This document shows, one piece after another, positions 18,434-26,626 of a stretch of 64,000 bases of DNA. The stretch spans positions 2,170,001 to 2,234,000 of the forward strand of contig NZ_FSRM01000002.1 in assembly GCF_900141745.1 (NCBI RefSeq). The letters are read 5' to 3'. A model generated the notes under the pieces. That model saw only the letters and a program-made list of their open reading frames with translations. It was not told where the DNA came from and did not search any database. Position 1 is the first letter of the stretch; each line of letters starts with the position of its first letter. The stretch comes from Paraburkholderia phenazinium (GTDB lineage: Bacteria > Pseudomonadota > Gammaproteobacteria > Burkholderiales > Burkholderiaceae). The translations under genes and the position numbers were made by a program.

Positions 18434-19174
18434 TTATGGAGCCTTTGCCGCCGCCGCCGCGGGTTTAAGCGGATCCACAAGACTGTAGTTGTAGAGTTCC
18501 CAGTTAAGGTCATCCGCGCTCGCGCCGTAGTAATAATTCGTGCTCTCGTGCTTGATGACGCGTTTTACGGATGGCGCATACCAGTAGGTTTCCGTGAATG
18601 TGCTCCCGCGGTGGTATGCACCTTTTACGACGCGATCAACCTCGCCGCGTGCCACGAGTCTGAAAGCAAAAAAGTTGCCGGCAACCACGTGCACAATCTC
18701 CACCCCATCCACTGTAACGTGATGCGCAACCCAGCTTGTCTCCCGCCCGGTTGCCGTGGCGGTATAGTTCTCGTCCCAGCTTGCCCCTACTGAGAGCGGG
18801 AAGTGCACATAACCGCGCCCAGGGCGATACTGCGTCGGACCAGATACAGTCACGGCGCCCGCGCTATTCAGGTCGATTTCGTATGGGTTTCCGCTGGTCG
18901 TTTGCACCGCTATCCGGGTCTGCTCAGGCGTCACCTCGATTACTGTCTGACGCGGCGGGTGCTGCGAGCTCGGGTCCCCCCGGGTTGGCCCAATGGCCCA
19001 TGTATCGCCCACCCGAAAGACAGGCGTATCGGCCTGCGAAACCGGCTGAATCGTCGATTGCTCGCCAGCCGCCGTAGTCCCAAACAAGGGTGACAGGACC
19101 ACCAATAGTGCAATTCTCGCTGCCTTTCGGTGGCCACGAAGCACGCAGCATTTGTCGAAAAGAGATCCTTTCAT
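18434..19174 (-). CDS. Secreted hypothetical protein
   Basis: A 246-residue protein with an N-terminal signal segment (hydrophobic LLVVLSPLFGTTAAG, probable cleavage near residue 37). The mature part is beta-rich and Thr/Tyr-rich, with FRVGDTWAIGP early and several YWYAPSVKRVIKHES-type strands late. The latter stretch resembles the end of periplasmic DUF3108-like or lipoprotein-transport folds, but I would not name a family. It has a Pro/Ala-rich C-terminus. No operon partner. Confidence 0.65.
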   Translation of the reverse strand: MKGSLFDKCCVLRGHRKAARIALLVVLSPLFGTTAAGEQSTIQPVSQADTPVFRVGDTWAIGPTRGDPSSQHPPRQTVIEVTPEQTRIAVQTTSGNPYEIDLNSAGAVTVSGPTQYRPGRGYVHFPLSVGASWDENYTATATGRETSWVAHHVTVDGVEIVHVVAGNFFAFRLVARGEVDRVVKGAYHRGSTFTETYWYAPSVKRVIKHESTNYYYGASADDLNWELYNYSLVDPLKPAAAAAKAP

Positions 19175-19625
19175 CGTGTTGGTCGCTCTTTGCGAGAACT
19201 GGAGAGCCTCTGGCTCGCGCTAGCCATCGTAAGCGATAGAGAAACTACCGAAATCTTTCTGGCCAGTTGCGATGTGGAATTCCTCCAGAAATATTTAACC
19301 TGAAAGCGCTCGCGCGATGTGCGGTATCACGCATACGGTGGTACCGGCACAACAACACCGGTCCGAGCCCGACGTCGCTAGGGACGCAAGCCGTGATCGC
19401 CGCGATCGATGGTTGCCGTAACTGGTCAGTGCGGCATCCGATGCCACGGGTTTTCGGCGATATGCGGCCGCAGACCGGCGGTTCCAGCGGGCTGCCGGAC
19501 ATGAGAACGCGAAGGTTCATGTCCGGCCACTTTGCGACGTTCGACCTCGTAACCTGATTCGTCGACAATCGGGCCGGCAGTGCACTCCGGTAGACTTTGG
19601 TTATTGCCAACCTCGCGGCGACAAC
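19175..19625. other. Intergenic region with cassette tail and box
   Basis: No gene is recognised. The promoter of the minus-strand secreted protein must lie at the left end. The right end (about 19,440-19,569) is a cassette tail with GTCCGGCCACTTTGCGACG and box copy 7. Confidence 0.5.
19541..19569 (+). repeat. Terminal cassette box, copy 7
   Basis: TCGACCTCG at 1-9 and GTCGACAAT at 21-29, a near-consensus copy. The gene for the Amj-like protein starts 56 bp later. Confidence 0.7.
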
Positions 19626-20429
19626 ATGGACACCCAGCTTCTGGTTATATGCGGGCTTACATTCGTAATCCATGTGATCGCGACGCTTGCGTATGCGGTA
19701 CGGATCGCTGGTGTTCGCACGCGCCGTATCGCCGTGTCATTTTCTCTATTCGGGATCATCGCCCTGGTTTCCCGGACGGCAAATTCCTTTCAAGGACCAT
19801 TCATAGCGAAGCGGGTTGAGCTAGACATTGCTCATCACATGGAGCACGGTCTGCTCGGCGACTTTCGGCTTTTCCTGCTGACCGCCACGGTGGCAAGCAC
19901 TGTCGGTGCGTTTCTAATTCCCACGTTCCAGCGTTATTTCAGCCGCGCTGTCGATCACTTTCAAGCAAACCGCTCGATCCCTCGCCTGCTGCTCCATATC
20001 TTCAGCCGCGGGGGCGTCAGCTACATTCGGCTTGGAGCAAGGCTTCCGTCCCGGCACAACGTCACCCAACTGGCAACTGGCGCAGGCGTTTCCTGGAAAG
20101 TTATAGGACTGAACGTTATCGCGATGGCGATCTGGACGGTCGGCGTTTTCGCATCGCTTTATGCTGGATACTTGAAGCCCGATTTGCGGGTTACATGCGC
20201 GAATCTATCATCAGTTATCAATGGCTTTGCGACCGTGGTATTGGCAGTCGTCATCGATCCGCAAGTCTCAGTGATGACGGACGACGTAATCGAAGGCCGG
20301 ATTTCGGAAAACAGCTTCCGGCGGGCAATTACAACTCTCGCGGGCGCACGCGTTCTCGGGACACTGTGTGCGCAGGCGGTGCTCGTTCCAGCGGCATTTA
20401 TCATCGTTCGTATCGCTGAACTCATTTAG
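19626..20429 (+). CDS. Amj-like (DUF2837) membrane protein
   Basis: A 267-residue membrane protein with about six hydrophobic helices. The segments AVRIAGVRTRRIAVSFSLF and ALVSRTANSFQGP are hallmarks of the DUF2837/Amj family, whose Bacillus founder is an alternative lipid II flippase. By analogy it would move a lipid-linked cell-wall precursor across the inner membrane, but this is inferred from the family only. It is unusual to find it as a stand-alone gene between two cassette boxes, since flippase function is normally covered by MurJ. Confidence 0.75.
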   Translation: MDTQLLVICGLTFVIHVIATLAYAVRIAGVRTRRIAVSFSLFGIIALVSRTANSFQGPFIAKRVELDIAHHMEHGLLGDFRLFLLTATVASTVGAFLIPTFQRYFSRAVDHFQANRSIPRLLLHIFSRGGVSYIRLGARLPSRHNVTQLATGAGVSWKVIGLNVIAMAIWTVGVFASLYAGYLKPDLRVTCANLSSVINGFATVVLAVVIDPQVSVMTDDVIEGRISENSFRRAITTLAGARVLGTLCAQAVLVPAAFIIVRIAELI

Positions 20430-20511
20430 CGCGGCGACCAATACTGGAAATCGCGAAGGTCTCTTGCGCGTCGGACCGAGCCACACGTGTCCAGCAGCCA
20501 GTTTCGGTTGT

Positions 20512-20540
20512 TCGACACGATCGCCTGAATCGTTGAGAGT
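20512..20540 (+). repeat. Terminal cassette box, copy 8
   Basis: TCGACACGA at 1-9 and GTTGAGAGT at 21-29, a decayed but in-register copy, followed by CCAGGG. It lies between the Amj-like gene and an AAC(6')-like gene. Confidence 0.5.
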
Positions 20541-20593
20541 CCAGGGTATTTAGGCCCGTCAAGCCTTTCACGTTCATTGACGACCCTCAGAAT

Positions 20594-21055
20594 ATGCTTT
20601 CAGCTTCCTTCATTGTCCGGGCTGCTATACCGCAAGACGCTGCGGCATGGTGTTCGTTGCGTCGCGTGCTTTGGCAACATGTGAGCGATGACGACCATAT
20701 CCGCGAAGCTGAACGACTGCTTGCCGACGGGGATCGTTTCGCGACGTTCATGGCGTTTTCTTGCGAAGGTGACCCAGTTGGTTTCGCCGAAGCCACGGTG
20801 CGTCACGACTACGTAAACGGTTGTAAAGCGTCGCCGGTGCTGTTCCTCGAAGGTATTTATGTCGTTCCGGTCGCGCGTCGGCAAGGTATTGCGAAGGCAT
20901 TGTGTGCCGCTGTTGGTCAATGGGGCTTGGCACACGCTTGCACAGAATTCGCATCCGATACACCGGTCGACAATATCGACGGGCAAGCGGTGCACCGCGC
21001 CCTTGGCTTCGATGAAACCGAGCGCGTGGTCTTCTTCCTGAAGCGGCTTATATAG
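20594..21055 (+). CDS. AAC(6')-like aminoglycoside acetyltransferase
   Basis: A 153-residue GNAT whose pattern matches the AAC(6')-I group closely: WCSLRRVLWQHVSDDDHIREAERLLA near the N-terminus, then FLEGIYVVPVARRQGIAKAL as the acetyl-CoA site, and CTEFASDTPVDNIDGQAVHRALGFDET in motif B. TEFASDT plus the DN and ALGF motifs are characteristic of chromosomal and plasmid AAC(6')-I enzymes, which acetylate the 6'-amino group of aminoglycosides. Whether it confers resistance here is not known. It is followed by another GNAT gene with only about 45 bp between, and both follow box copy 8. Confidence 0.82.
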   Translation: MLSASFIVRAAIPQDAAAWCSLRRVLWQHVSDDDHIREAERLLADGDRFATFMAFSCEGDPVGFAEATVRHDYVNGCKASPVLFLEGIYVVPVARRQGIAKALCAAVGQWGLAHACTEFASDTPVDNIDGQAVHRALGFDETERVVFFLKRLI

Positions 21056-21100
21056 ACCGGTTTGGAAATTCACGAAGACAGCTCAACGGAGATAAGAGCT

Positions 21101-21607
21101 ATGACCTCGAGAAGCATTCGCAGAGCAACCGCGGAGGATGTACCGGTACTTACACAGATCCGGAACGATGCGCACGCAAAGAAGGTAGCTCATGGTGATT
21201 ATGCGTGGGGCAGGGAAGGAGACGGATTTTCCGAAGGGTGGGTACTAAACAGTATCTCGCGAAGACAGGTGTATGTTGTCGAGCAAGACGGTGTACCCGT
21301 GGGGACGTTCTCTCTGGATTGGGACGATGAACTGTACTGGGGGCGCCAAGAACCTATCGCGGGCTATGTGCACGGACTTTCTGTGAGAAAGGGTTTTAAC
21401 GGTCGTGGACTTGGCAGATTTGTAATCGATTGGTGCGCTGATTTGGTGAGCGCCTTGGACCGACGTTTTGTTCGGCTTGGGTGCGATGCGAGAAACACGA
21501 AGCTATGTGCCTACTATGAGTCGCTTGGTTTCGTCCGGGTAGGTATCGCGCCAACACCCGAGCATGGCGACTATATCGATTCACTGTACGAGAGATCGGC
21601 TGACTAA
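21101..21607 (+). CDS. GNAT-family N-acetyltransferase
   Basis: About 168 residues from the ATG at 21,101, preferred over an in-frame ATG at 21,062 because GGAG lies 8 bp upstream of it. Motifs: RSIRRATAEDVPVLTQIRND, GYVHGLSVRKGFNGRGLGRFVIDW (acetyl-CoA loop) and LGCDARNTKLCAYYESLGF (motif B). The Trp-rich centre (SLDWDDELYWGRQEP) is a pattern I associate with GNATs acting on small amines or toxins; the acceptor is unknown. Confidence 0.84.
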   Translation: MTSRSIRRATAEDVPVLTQIRNDAHAKKVAHGDYAWGREGDGFSEGWVLNSISRRQVYVVEQDGVPVGTFSLDWDDELYWGRQEPIAGYVHGLSVRKGFNGRGLGRFVIDWCADLVSALDRRFVRLGCDARNTKLCAYYESLGFVRVGIAPTPEHGDYIDSLYERSAD

Positions 21608-21686
21608 CTTTCAATCGGAGCGCCGAGGCTCGCGCATGGCTGACTATACGGCCGAGGCACGCACGAGCAATTGCGGAAGTCCGGGC

Positions 21687-21740
21687 CAATGACCGCTTTT
21701 GAGTTTGTGGAGCGTTCCTTTCGGGTCGGTCCATGCCGCA
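21687..21740 (+). repeat. Cassette-tail module
   Basis: GGCCAATGACCGCTTTTGAG followed by TTTCGGGTCGGTCCATG, resembling the GACCGCT and GAGTTTCGGG words of the longer tails. It lies 80 bp after a GNAT stop and lacks a clear terminal box. Confidence 0.4.
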
Positions 21741-21843
21741 TGTATCACGCGAGCGTCGAGGCGACTGTGAGACACTGCGCCCACGAAAAGAAGTTCACCG
21801 TCGCATACATAATCATGCGTATACGTTATTGAAGGGAGGCACA

Positions 21844-22137
21844 ATGCCAGCATTCGTGCACGTCAATCTACGCGTCATCGACTCCACCAAGCAGGCCGCG
21901 CTCGCTCCACGCTTTCAGGCGGCGCTAAAAGAGGCGGGCGGGAAGATTCTACATTTTGGTCCTGTTGCGCAGGTTCTAGAGGGGGATGAGGTGCCGTTGC
22001 CGATGGCCGGCGTGTTCGAGTTTCCGACTCTCGCCCAAGCGCTAGCTTTCTACAATTCCGAGAGGTATGCGCCGATCAAAGTCGAACGTCGGGAAGCCCA
22101 GCAAGCGCGGATGTTCATAGTCGAAACGCCCTCGTGA
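21844..22137 (+). CDS. DUF1330-like small protein
   Basis: A 97-residue protein from the ATG at 21,844 with GGGAGG about 6 bp upstream; a longer reading from 21,733 lacks a ribosome site. It has the ferredoxin-like alpha/beta pattern of DUF1330/YCII-type proteins: AFVHVNLRVID, GGKILHFGPVAQVLEGDE, and FPTLAQALAFYNSERYAPIK, the last being a typical W/FYxSxxY motif. The role is unknown; relatives are small dimeric proteins of doubtful enzymatic function. Confidence 0.75.
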   Translation: MPAFVHVNLRVIDSTKQAALAPRFQAALKEAGGKILHFGPVAQVLEGDEVPLPMAGVFEFPTLAQALAFYNSERYAPIKVERREAQQARMFIVETPS

Positions 22138-22139
22138 GT

Positions 22140-22210
22140 GACCGCTTTCGGAAGGCGCGACGGTCCCAAATGGGTCGCGTGCTGTCTATCACCGGCCCGT
22201 GAGTTTAGGG
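22140..22210 (+). repeat. Cassette tail cut off at a sensor-gene fragment
   Basis: Starts with GACCGCTTTCGG 3 bp after the stop codon, then GGGTCGCGTGCTG (22,172-22,184) and GTGAGTTTAGGG. The last part matches the 28,812 copy (GCGTGCTATCGATC through GAGTTTCGGG). The match ends at about 22,210, where a CHASE3 fragment begins, so the terminal box is missing. Confidence 0.55.
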
Positions 22211-22371
22211 CCCTGTTTCCGCGTCGGTGACCTGCTGCAGGATCGCTTCGAGCGTCGAGATGACCTCATACGTGTGCTCAATCAGATCGCGTTGCGCGAG
22301 CAATAGCCGGTGGCCGTTGCGACTACGACCAGCGCAAGGACCGGCACGCTGCGCCAGTCGACCGCGCGCAT
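22205..22371 (-). pseudogene. N-terminal fragment of a CHASE3 sensor protein, frameshifted
   Basis: Read on the minus strand from an ATG at 22,371: MRAVDWRSVPVLALVVVA is a start plus first transmembrane helix. After a frameshift near 22,300 the other frame gives AQRDLIEHTYEVISTLEAI then LQQVTDAETG, the start of a CHASE3 extracellular sensor domain. It stops (TAA) exactly where the cassette tail begins; intact CHASE3 continues DAETGQRGY. So a histidine kinase or chemoreceptor gene was cut and decayed here. Confidence 0.6.
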
Positions 22372-22411
22372 GCATCGTTTCCAACGTGGCAGTTCCGCGG
22401 CGCTACCCGCA

Positions 22412-22861
22412 TTAAAAGCGCATGACCAACGCAACACCGGCGACCATCAGTAGCGCACCCGCCAGCCTCGGCCAGCTCAGCGCATGTTCCGGCACACCGA
22501 TCAGCCCGAAGTGGTCAATCGCGACAGAGGCCACCAGGTTCGCGCATATAGTCAGCCCGTTCAGCGTGCCCACCCCTACCTTTTGCACAAGGGTCAGCCC
22601 GGCGAATACGGCAACCGCGCCAACGATGCCGCCCAACGGCGCCCACCATTTCATGTTGCGCAGATCGGCCAGAGTCGGTAATGGATGCGGCTGAATGCAG
22701 AACAGCGCTATCGCCAGAAAGGTCACCAGCAGAAATGAGACGCTCGATGCGAGCCACGGATTGACGAGCGAACCTTTGAGCTGGCCGTTGATGGGCGCAC
22801 CGGCCGCCTGCAGGATGCCGGCGATAACGATGAACGGGTACAGCCAGATGCCGTTGAGCAT
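22412..22861 (-). CDS. DMT-superfamily transporter, DUF606/YdcZ type
   Basis: A 149-residue protein with five hydrophobic helices and no large loops, the size of the half-length DUF606 family. It has GILQAAGAPINGQL in the first helix and loop and WWAPLGGIVGAVAVFAGL in the middle, both typical of YdcZ. GGAGG precedes the ATG. It is the last gene of a six-gene minus-strand operon and starts 15 bp after the ArsB-like permease gene. Substrate unknown. Confidence 0.82.
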   Translation of the reverse strand: MLNGIWLYPFIVIAGILQAAGAPINGQLKGSLVNPWLASSVSFLLVTFLAIALFCIQPHPLPTLADLRNMKWWAPLGGIVGAVAVFAGLTLVQKVGVGTLNGLTICANLVASVAIDHFGLIGVPEHALSWPRLAGALLMVAGVALVMRF

Positions 22862-22876
22862 GGTCGACCTCCAGTT

Positions 22877-24127
22877 TCAACCGAAAAAGATGCGCGCCGC
22901 GAGCGCACAGGCGAGCGCGGGAAACATCACGACGCCTCCCACCTTCAGAAAATCCAGAAATCCCACGTTCTCTCCTTCACGGCGTATCGCGTTCAGCCAG
23001 AGTATGGTCGCAAGCGACCCCGTGACTGACAGGTTCGGACCGAGGTCCACGCCGATGAGCAGTGCATCAACGATGCGTTCTGGGCTGTGCGCCTGCATCA
23101 GTGTGGAACTTGCGACCAGGCCCGCTGGCAGGTTGTTCACCAGATTGCATGCGACTGCCAGCGCGGCACCCGCAATTAACCCGGCTGCCGTTTCCCCGGA
23201 GCGTGTGGCCGCCGCAAGGGTGCGCGCCAGCATCTCGATCACGCCGGTGTGCTCAAGCATTGCGACCAGGACGAATAGCCCGGCAACAAGCGGCAGTACA
23301 TCCCATGAGATTTCCTTGACGACCGGCCACGGTGAACGACGCTCCGTTAGCATCACCGCAAGGGTTGTCAGCACGCCGAGCAGCGCGGTCGGCAGGCCGA
23401 GTTGCATATCCAGGGCGGAGACGGTCATCAGGGCGAGGGCCGTCGTCGCAATACCGGCAAGAGAAATACGTCCGCCCGTAGTGAGCGGCACCGGCTCAAG
23501 CTCAGACTCGCACGTCCCGTCGAGCGCGCGACGCTGCGTTACGCGCAACATGGCGAACGTGACGATGACCGAAAGCACCGAAGGCAACGCGAACCGGGCG
23601 AACCATGGCCCGAGCGGCGGCACGTGATTGCCGTACAGTACAAGGTTGGCAGGATTCGAGATTGGCAGTACAAAGCTCGCGGCATTCGCGATGAACGAAC
23701 ACACCAGCAACAGCGGTAACGGCCTGGTTTTTGCCGCACGCGCCGCGGCGAATACGGCGGGAGTGAGCACAACTGCGGTCGCGTCATTCGACAGGAACGT
23801 GGTTGTGACAATACCGACGCCGTAGACCAGGACGAACAGCCGCTTCGGCGATCCACGCGCGTGGTTCACAGCCTGCACGGCCACCCAGTCAAAGAGGCCT
23901 TCGCGCCGCGCCACCTCTGAAAGCAGCATCATGCCAATCAGAAAGAGGTAGACGTCTGCCCCCTTGCCGACGGCCTGCCAGGCGAGATCAAGGGGAAGAA
24001 GACCAAGAATGATGAGCAATGCCGCGCCGGCCACGGCCCAGATAGCCTCAGGCCAGCGGAACGGACGTGCTATGACGCCGAATGTGGCTGCGGCGGCAAT
24101 ACCCCATGATGCCCAGATTGAATTCAT
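22877..24127 (-). CDS. ArsB/NhaD-superfamily anion permease
   Basis: A 416-residue membrane protein with about 11-12 helices. The stretches LFLIGMMLLSEVARREGLFDW, FLSNDATAVVLTPAV and the late LVNNLPAGLVASSTL and IGVDLGPNLSVTGSLATILW are the characteristic ion-transporter repeats of ArsB. It could export arsenite or antimonite; some family members move other anions. The true ars operon lies 8 kb away and carries its own Acr3, so this may serve another anion. It follows the MFS gene by 21 bp with GGGAG at the start. Confidence 0.82.
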   Translation of the reverse strand: MNSIWASWGIAAAATFGVIARPFRWPEAIWAVAGAALLIILGLLPLDLAWQAVGKGADVYLFLIGMMLLSEVARREGLFDWVAVQAVNHARGSPKRLFVLVYGVGIVTTTFLSNDATAVVLTPAVFAAARAAKTRPLPLLLVCSFIANAASFVLPISNPANLVLYGNHVPPLGPWFARFALPSVLSVIVTFAMLRVTQRRALDGTCESELEPVPLTTGGRISLAGIATTALALMTVSALDMQLGLPTALLGVLTTLAVMLTERRSPWPVVKEISWDVLPLVAGLFVLVAMLEHTGVIEMLARTLAAATRSGETAAGLIAGAALAVACNLVNNLPAGLVASSTLMQAHSPERIVDALLIGVDLGPNLSVTGSLATILWLNAIRREGENVGFLDFLKVGGVVMFPALACALAARIFFG

Positions 24128-24148
24128 GAATCTCCCGGATTGAGTGAG

Positions 24149-25414
24149 TCAGGTCGCCGCGGCAGGCTGGGAAGGTTCTGGCGCAACTTCTGCGTCGCCG
24201 TCTTTGCAGGCCTGCCGCACTTCGGCGCCGAACAACACCCAGACCGCGACCGATCCCACTGCGATACCGCCAAGTGCCAGAAACGCTGCTGGGTAACCGA
24301 ATGCGTGCGCAAGATATCCGCCAAGCGCCGGACTCAGGCCTGCCCCGACACCCTGAACAGTCATGACGAGTCCCTGTCCTACGTTGACGCGTCCCGTTCC
24401 CTGCAAGAGGCGGACAACGAGTGCTGGCACGGCGACACTTTGTAAACCGGCACCGATCCCGTCAAGCATCTGGACCGGCCAGATGCCCCATAGGCTGACC
24501 ACATGGGCGGCGATCAGCCCGCGCAATGGCAAAGCCAGGAACGACAGCAGCATGACCCACCAGTAGCCGCGCCACCGGAACAGACGATTCGCCGCAAGCG
24601 CCGCCACAACCATCACCGACTGGGCAATGACGATTGTCTCGGCCGTTGCAACACTGCCATTGGCCCGATGGCCGGCAACGAGGGCGAGGCCGTATAGCGG
24701 CAGCATCGCGGCGTTCCCCAGGTGGAACAGTCCCAACGACACCGCGAGCGCAAGCAGTGGCCGGTGCCGCAGGAGCATCTTCCAGCGCTCCGCTGTATCG
24801 GGATCGTGCGTTTTGTCACGGTGGACGAGCCCGCGCGCCGCGTCGTGGTCAATAGAGTGGGCCGGGATCGCAAGGACTGACGCGAGCGAGAGTAGCGCGA
24901 ACGCGATGCTGAGTAAAAAGACCGCTCCATAACCGAAGCGCCAGCCCAGCCAGCCCGACAACGCGGCGGCAATTACGTTGCCCGCGTGGTTTGCAACCTG
25001 GTTGCGGCTGAACTGGCGATCGAATCCGGCACGATGGACGAGGCCAAGACAGATGCCCGCCAGGGCCGGCCCGATGGCCGCTCCTGTCACCGCGGTTGCG
25101 ACCTGCGACAGCGCGACGACCGGCCACGAATTCGAGACCCATAGCAATGCAGAGGCAAACATCGTCATCACGCAGGCAATGACCACCACCGCGCGCTTGT
25201 ATCGGGTTGCGTCGACGATCGCACCTGCGGGCGTCGTCGCCAGCATCCCGGCGATGCCGCCCACCGTCATCACGGCGCCGATCACGCCAGGACCCCAACC
25301 CCGCGCTTGCAGAAAGACTCCGACGAATGGACCGATTCCGGCCTGCACGTCAGCCATGAAGAAGTTGGTTGCATCCAGCGCGTGGAGTGTGGAGCGGGCG
25401 GCCTTGCTCACCAC
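24149..25414 (-). CDS. MFS exporter
   Basis: A 421-residue 12-helix MFS protein starting with GTG that overlaps the stop of the metallophosphoesterase gene (GTGGTGA context), so translation is probably coupled. Helix 1-2 region ALDATNFFMADVQAGIGPFVGVFLQ is typical of a drug/metal-exporter-like group often annotated as ArsJ-like or tetracycline-like. The linker between helices 6 and 7 is charged (HRDKTHDPDTAERWKM). Substrate unknown. Its position between a phosphoesterase and an ArsB-like permease suggests a shared efflux or detoxification task. Confidence 0.82.
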   Translation of the reverse strand: MVSKAARSTLHALDATNFFMADVQAGIGPFVGVFLQARGWGPGVIGAVMTVGGIAGMLATTPAGAIVDATRYKRAVVVIACVMTMFASALLWVSNSWPVVALSQVATAVTGAAIGPALAGICLGLVHRAGFDRQFSRNQVANHAGNVIAAALSGWLGWRFGYGAVFLLSIAFALLSLASVLAIPAHSIDHDAARGLVHRDKTHDPDTAERWKMLLRHRPLLALAVSLGLFHLGNAAMLPLYGLALVAGHRANGSVATAETIVIAQSVMVVAALAANRLFRWRGYWWVMLLSFLALPLRGLIAAHVVSLWGIWPVQMLDGIGAGLQSVAVPALVVRLLQGTGRVNVGQGLVMTVQGVGAGLSPALGGYLAHAFGYPAAFLALGGIAVGSVAVWVLFGAEVRQACKDGDAEVAPEPSQPAAAT

Positions 25415-26574
25415 TTTCTCCCGTTACGATTCGGTCCGAGCTGGGTACCCAGGATGTGCTTTTCTTCCCACGCACCAATCGCATCGCGGTCACTGCCATC
25501 GGCCCGTGGTTCATCCGTTTCGTCGAATGTCGTCGTGGCTTCGATGCGGTCGAACCCTGTGGAGCCGGCCTGGTCGGTTGCGCGAACGGTAACCTTGAAT
25601 GTTCCCTCGGGGATTTTGCAATCCAGCGTCCAGATTTCTTTCGACGCGACGAAATTCATCGGTTGCCAGTCACTGTCGTCAATCCTGCAGTCGACCCGCG
25701 TGACACCTCGTGCGCTCCATGCCTTTGTCCTGACCGTGGTTTGACCTGAGGGCACGTGATTGGGTAAATGAGGTCGGGTGATCAGTCGCCTGTCGGCTGG
25801 CGAGGTAATCATCGCGACAGGCCATGGCTCATCCAGGGGTTTGAAGCGCCAGCTCACTACGCCTTCATCCACCGCGAGGAGTGAGAAGCCGACCGGTCCT
25901 TCCTCTATCTGGCCGGTTGAGCGTGTCGATGCGTAGATGGTCCTGCCGTCGTTCGCGAGTTCGTTGTAGTGTGTGTGTCCCATATCAACCACCGCGACGC
26001 GAAACTCCTGCAGCATCCCGTGGAAAGCGTTGGCTTCCACAGAGTCGGCGAGGTCTGCCGGATACGCATGCGCGAAGACCACCAACTCTCTGCCTTCTGC
26101 CGCAGCACTTTGTAGCACCGCCCGGAGCCAGGCGAGTTGTGACTCCCCCAGTCTGAAGTCGGGGCCGCCTGTACCGGCCGAAACGTAGTCCAGGAAGATG
26201 CAGCGGTAGCCTCCCACCGTGATTACCTTCGGGACATGCTCTGCACCAAGCACGTCGTGAAATGCATGCAGGTTGCCCGACTTGAAGTCGTGGTCGCCCG
26301 GGATGATGTGAATTGGGAGCTCGAGCTGGTCCAGTTCGCTGCGTAGAATTTCGTATTGCCGGGCTGTTCCGTCGTCGGTGTTGTCGCCGGGTAGCACGAC
26401 AAAGTCTATCCGCCCCGCGAGATGCGCGTTGTCCTGCAGGACAATGTCGCGTAGAGCGAGATGGTTGGGCAGTCCGGCATTGGTCAGATGCAGGTCCCCA
26501 ATATGCATCCACACAAGCGGCCCGCCGCGTGTTGAAATCTTCGATGCCTGTTGTGCGTTTTTCTCTTGTGCCAT
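25408..26574 (-). CDS. Calcineurin-like metallophosphoesterase
   Basis: About 388 residues from the ATG at 26,574, supported by GGAG 8 bp upstream; the in-frame ATG at 26,679 would run into the previous gene. Metal-binding motifs in order: GDLHL, GDNTDD, GDHDF, VFAHAYP and GHTHY, the full calcineurin set with GDHD in place of GNHD. The C-terminal about 100 residues form a separate beta-sandwich (TTVRTKAWSARGVTRVDCRID). There is no signal peptide, so it acts in the cytosol on a phosphoester not yet known. It is the third gene of the operon. Confidence 0.85.
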   Translation of the reverse strand: MAQEKNAQQASKISTRGGPLVWMHIGDLHLTNAGLPNHLALRDIVLQDNAHLAGRIDFVVLPGDNTDDGTARQYEILRSELDQLELPIHIIPGDHDFKSGNLHAFHDVLGAEHVPKVITVGGYRCIFLDYVSAGTGGPDFRLGESQLAWLRAVLQSAAAEGRELVVFAHAYPADLADSVEANAFHGMLQEFRVAVVDMGHTHYNELANDGRTIYASTRSTGQIEEGPVGFSLLAVDEGVVSWRFKPLDEPWPVAMITSPADRRLITRPHLPNHVPSGQTTVRTKAWSARGVTRVDCRIDDSDWQPMNFVASKEIWTLDCKIPEGTFKVTVRATDQAGSTGFDRIEATTTFDETDEPRADGSDRDAIGAWEEKHILGTQLGPNRNGRKW

Positions 26575-26626
26575 CTCGCGTTTCTCCTTCGATGAACTCT
26601 TCGGTATCAGGTCGGGTTCGGGGGCA

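Noticed and set aside
22695..23627. 310-codon plus-strand frame opposite the ArsB-like gene
   Set aside because: Ser/Ala/Arg-rich shadow; the minus strand encodes a convincing permease.
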